NCBI GenBank assembly: GCA_947491175.1
Contig: CANLIF010000078.1
Span: 1 to 6,204 of the forward strand
Source of the DNA: Actinomycetota bacterium
Lineage (GTDB): Bacteria > Actinomycetota > Actinomycetes > S36-B12 > UBA5976
DNA: 6,204 bases
Reading direction: 5' to 3'
Below the pieces are notes generated by a model. The model saw nothing but the letters and a program-made list of their open reading frames with translations, had not been told where the DNA came from and made no database searches. Below, one piece after another: positions 4,949-6,204 of the stretch. How positions within the stretch are numbered: the first letter of the stretch is position 1; every line of letters starts with the position of its first letter. A program made the position numbers and the translations under genes.

Positions 4949-5842
4949 GTGACACTCCAGAAAGTCATCCTGTTTTATGGGTTTGCCCCAGTCTCTGATC
5001 CAGTCGCCATACGCCTTTGGCAACGCGATCTTTGCGAGAATCTGGATCTAACGGGACGCATCATCATCTCCCAACATGGCATTAATGGCACATTGGGTGG
5101 CAGCATGAGGAGACTAAAGAAATATGTCCGTAAGACTCGGGAATTTCCCGGCTTTGGCAAAATAGATTTCAAATGGTCGACTGGAACTGGGAATGATTTT
5201 CCGAAATTGGTCGTTAAAGTACGAGATGAAATCGTCTCCTTTGGCGCAGCTGATGAGCTATCGGTCACGCTGGACGGAGTCGTTGGTGGTGGCACTCACC
5301 TATCACCTAGAGAAGTGTATGAATTGGTCGAAGCACGTGGTGATGAGGTAGTTTTTTTCGATGCGCGTAATGCTTACGAAGCCCGAGTTGGAAAGTTCCG
5401 TAACGCGATTGTTCCTGATGTTGAAACTACCCGCGACTTTATTGCCGAATTTGAAACCGGAAAATTCGATTACCTGAAGAACAGACCAATTGTCGCTTAT
5501 TGCACTGGAGGCGTGCGGTGCGAAGTGTTGTCAGCAGTCATGAAGAGTCGAGGGTTTGAGGAGGTCTACCAAATCCAAGGCGGCATCGTGCGCTATGGCG
5601 AGCAGTTTGGTGATGATGGACTATGGGACGGCTCGCTATACATTTTCGACAACCGAATGAGCATGGACTTTTCAGACCACACCAAGGTGATCGGAACCTG
5701 CGATGACTGCGCAGCACCTGCAAAGCACTTCTACGATCGGCACAACATCCGAGGCAGGGTTCCCTTTTTGCTGTGCGAAAGTTGCGCTATTGCAACTAGT
5801 GCCACCAAGCCAAGCACTTCCGATGAAGACTTAGCCGGCTAG
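4949..5842 (+). CDS. trhO: tRNA uridine(34) 5-hydroxylase TrhO (rhodanese family, YceA type)
   Basis: TrhO uses oxygen to hydroxylate the wobble uridine (position 34) of certain tRNAs to ho5U, the precursor of mo5U or cmo5U, widening decoding of four-codon boxes. This 297-residue protein has the full architecture: an N-terminal domain with QKVILFYGF and RIIISQHGINGTLGG (37-51), then a rhodanese domain at about 120-220. The catalytic loop C185-T-G-G-V-R190-C191 carries the active-site cysteine. The following QIQGGIVRYGEQFG and FDNRM segments are characteristic of the family. The C-terminal part has two CxxC pairs, C251/C254 and C276/C279, which could hold a metal. I chose the GTG at 4949 from the ribosome-binding site and because homologues begin just before QKV. 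The neighbouring tRNA-Leu(GAG) has G34, so it is not itself a substrate. The gene is convergent with the Rid gene, with four bases between stops. Confidence 0.95.
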   Translation: MTLQKVILFYGFAPVSDPVAIRLWQRDLCENLDLTGRIIISQHGINGTLGGSMRRLKKYVRKTREFPGFGKIDFKWSTGTGNDFPKLVVKVRDEIVSFGAADELSVTLDGVVGGGTHLSPREVYELVEARGDEVVFFDARNAYEARVGKFRNAIVPDVETTRDFIAEFETGKFDYLKNRPIVAYCTGGVRCEVLSAVMKSRGFEEVYQIQGGIVRYGEQFGDDGLWDGSLYIFDNRMSMDFSDHTKVIGTCDDCAAPAKHFYDRHNIRGRVPFLLCESCAIATSATKPSTSDEDLAG

Positions 5843-5846
5843 TGAG

Positions 5847-6204
5847 CTAATCAGTAGCAGCTATAACGTCAATTTCAAGTAGCAGTCCTGGGATTGCTAA
5901 TGCAGTTACCTCAACTGTTGTGTCAGCCGGATAAGGCTTGGTGAAGTACTTTTCCCGGCACTCAATAATCATTGGAAAATGACTCATGTCAGTCATGTAG
6001 ATGTTCACCTTGAATACTTTTGACAGGTCGCTTCCTGCGGCCGCAAGCACAGTTTTTAGGTTTGCAAAAACCTGATGAGCTTGAGCGTCGAAATCGTTCT
6101 CACCTACTATCGAACCGTCGGCTCCTAGTGCAGCCTGTCCTGAAACGTAGACAACTCCGTTGTGAATAGTTGCTTGTGAATAATGAAATGGACTGTCCCA
6201 TGAA
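5847..6204 (-). CDS. Rid family (RidA/YjgF/YER057c/UK114) protein, partial
   Basis: The open frame enters at the right edge, so the N-terminus is missing; 118 residues up to the TAG are visible. The order PFHYSQA, then VVYVSGQ, then QVFANLKTVLAAAG with DLSKVFKVNIYMTD, then TVEVTALAIPGLLLEID, is the standard trimeric Rid fold, whose active site lies between subunits. Classic RidA removes ammonia from reactive enamine/imine intermediates such as 2-aminoacrylate. It depends on an arginine in the P-A-R-S/T segment before VEV. Here that segment reads PADTTVEV, so an aspartate takes its place. This suggests a non-deaminating Rid subgroup or a different reaction, and the name RidA should not be transferred. 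Leftward; its promoter lies outside the window. Its stop is four bases from that of trhO, with no terminator between. Confidence 0.9.
   Translation of the reverse strand, partial: SWDSPFHYSQATIHNGVVYVSGQAALGADGSIVGENDFDAQAHQVFANLKTVLAAAGSDLSKVFKVNIYMTDMSHFPMIIECREKYFTKPYPADTTVEVTALAIPGLLLEIDVIAATD

Noticed and set aside
4700..5023. Minus-strand 107-codon frame with a CPRGDLNPHP segment
   Set aside because: It reads through the tRNA-Leu on the opposite strand; this peptide is a well-known false-ORF signature of antisense tRNA translation in databases.
5351..5358. Run of seven T in trhO as a possible frameshift or phase-variation site
   Set aside because: The frame reads through to conserved rhodanese motifs on both sides, with no alternative frame of any length; the run simply encodes Val-Phe-Phe.
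1..6204. Search for CRISPR arrays, IS ends, attachment sites, defence or phage genes
   Set aside because: No regularly spaced repeats, transposase or integrase motifs, and no direct repeat flanking the 3' end of the tRNA were seen.

Overview
The window is a gene-dense piece of a bacterial chromosome with moderate GC. The gene set points to an actinobacterium: a DUF3090 protein, an MSMEG_4193-type histidine phosphatase, uppP, an aldo/keto reductase, a small DUF5703 protein and an M20 hydrolase near each other recall the conserved actinobacterial neighbourhood of M. tuberculosis Rv2134c-Rv2141c. The moderate GC, the very short gaps between genes and the lack of mobile DNA would suit a streamlined aquatic actinobacterium such as the Nanopelagicales. 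That placement is inference.

Layout. Positions 79-2174 form a leftward operon: uppP, then the histidine phosphatase, then DUF3090. Its promoter must lie in the AT-rich divergent gap at 2175-2248. A rightward pair starts from the same gap: the aldo/keto reductase and DUF5703, joined by an ATGA stop/start overlap. This pair runs tail to tail, with 6 bp between the stops, into a leftward M20 metallo-hydrolase (3391-4710). A second divergent gap (4711-4817) holds face-to-face -35 boxes that share one small palindrome; it serves the M20 gene to the left and tRNA-Leu(GAG) to the right. The tRNA is followed after 48 bp, with no terminator, by trhO, a rhodanese-family tRNA wobble-uridine hydroxylase. 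trhO converges, with a 4 bp gap, on a Rid-family protein that runs off the right edge.

How the genes fit together. The phosphatase and DUF3090 are two parts of an uncharacterised three-gene actinobacterial system; the third part is a PI-kinase-like SCO1664-family protein. Here they sit behind uppP, the enzyme that recycles the undecaprenyl lipid carrier. trhO and the tRNA form a translation-related unit. No CRISPR, phage, IS or defence genes are visible. The most interesting points are the uncharacterised trio with its third member not in view, the tRNA-trhO arrangement, the shared palindromic -35 region, and a Rid protein that lacks the usual active-site arginine.
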